From Planctomycetota bacterium (lineage in GTDB: Bacteria > Planctomycetota > Planctomycetia > Pirellulales > Pirellulaceae): 5,721 nt of DNA. The DNA is taken from assembly GCA_026692885.1 (NCBI GenBank), contig JAPLNJ010001064.1, positions 1 to 5,721 of the forward strand, read 5' to 3'. Shown here one piece after another: positions 5,632 to 5,721 of the stretch. How positions within the stretch are numbered: position 1 is the first letter of the stretch; every line of letters begins with the position of its first letter. A program made the translations under genes and the position numbers. Below the pieces are notes generated by a model. It worked only from the letters and a program-made list of their open reading frames with translations, was not told where the DNA came from and ran no database searches.

Positions 5632-5670
5632 GACGCGGAGCGTCAAAACATTTTGCGTTCCCACGCGGAG
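5632..5670 (-). repeat. Short and truncated palindromes 8 and 9 of the same family, inverted
   Basis: GACGC-GGA-GCGTC (5632-5644) is an intact 5-bp stem with the inverted apex. The second unit, CGTTCCCACGCGGAG (5656-5670), is the left arm and loop of a further copy whose right arm is missing: the expected CGTGGGAACG is replaced by AGGCTGTG. This is a broken copy. Confidence 0.7.
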
Positions 5671-5721
5671 AGGCTGTGAAAAAATCGTAGGGTGGGCCAA
5701 GTACTCGCGGCCCCCCGGCGC
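5671..5721. other. Unassigned 3' edge of the window
   Basis: This short stretch holds no gene. It contains an A-run (5680-5685) and GTAGGGTGGGCCAAG (5687-5701), which resembles the start of another common dispersed intergenic repeat, from memory only. The window ends inside it. Confidence 0.3.

Overview
The window is a GC-rich stretch of bacterial chromosome carrying two complete genes on the + strand, separated and flanked by short palindromic repeats. It looks most like a planctomycete. The reasons are a secreted PQQ-type beta-propeller protein with an N-terminal jelly-roll-like domain, a secreted GH89 glycosidase with a carbohydrate-binding tail, large non-coding gaps, and dense intergenic palindromes of a style I associate with that phylum. 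This assignment is inference from architecture and not from a marker gene; Verrucomicrobia or a related heterotroph remains possible.

Layout. Positions 1-458 hold no gene I can defend. They contain a long hairpin (207-283), a 14-bp tandem repeat (344-371) and two related GC-rich hairpins (374-403 and 423-448). The second hairpin abuts the ribosome-binding site of the first gene. Positions 459-2483 encode a 674-residue exported beta-propeller protein. Positions 2484-2776 (293 bp) are filled mostly by small hairpins that share the heptamer GCTCYGC or its complement at their apex while their stems differ. Positions 2777-5473 encode an 898-residue exported alpha-N-acetylglucosaminidase (GH89, homologous to human NAGLU) with a C-terminal F5/8 type C (CBM32-like) domain. 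Positions 5474-5721 contain a second cluster of the GCTCYGC hairpins and no gene.

How the genes may work together. Both proteins have signal peptides and lie in the same direction. The GH89 enzyme should remove terminal alpha-linked GlcNAc from glycans such as heparan-type or mucin-type chains outside the cytoplasm, with the CBM32-like tail helping it hold the substrate. The propeller protein has no assigned reaction; its jelly-roll domain could also contact glycans, but this is only suggested by position and fold. The 293-bp repeat-filled gap makes tight operon coupling uncertain.

Most notable observations: (1) a 49-bp double-hairpin repeat inserted in frame inside the GH89 gene, encoding part of the linker before the CBM32-like domain; (2) nine intact and one broken copies of a hairpin family with a fixed apex and variable, self-complementary stems, bracketing the GH89 gene; (3) a 29-bp stem at 207-283 whose only imperfections are G-U wobbles on the + strand; (4) an Ile in place of the usual Asn next to the predicted catalytic acid of the GH89 enzyme. 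I did not find a convincing new multi-gene system; the novelty here lies in the repeats.
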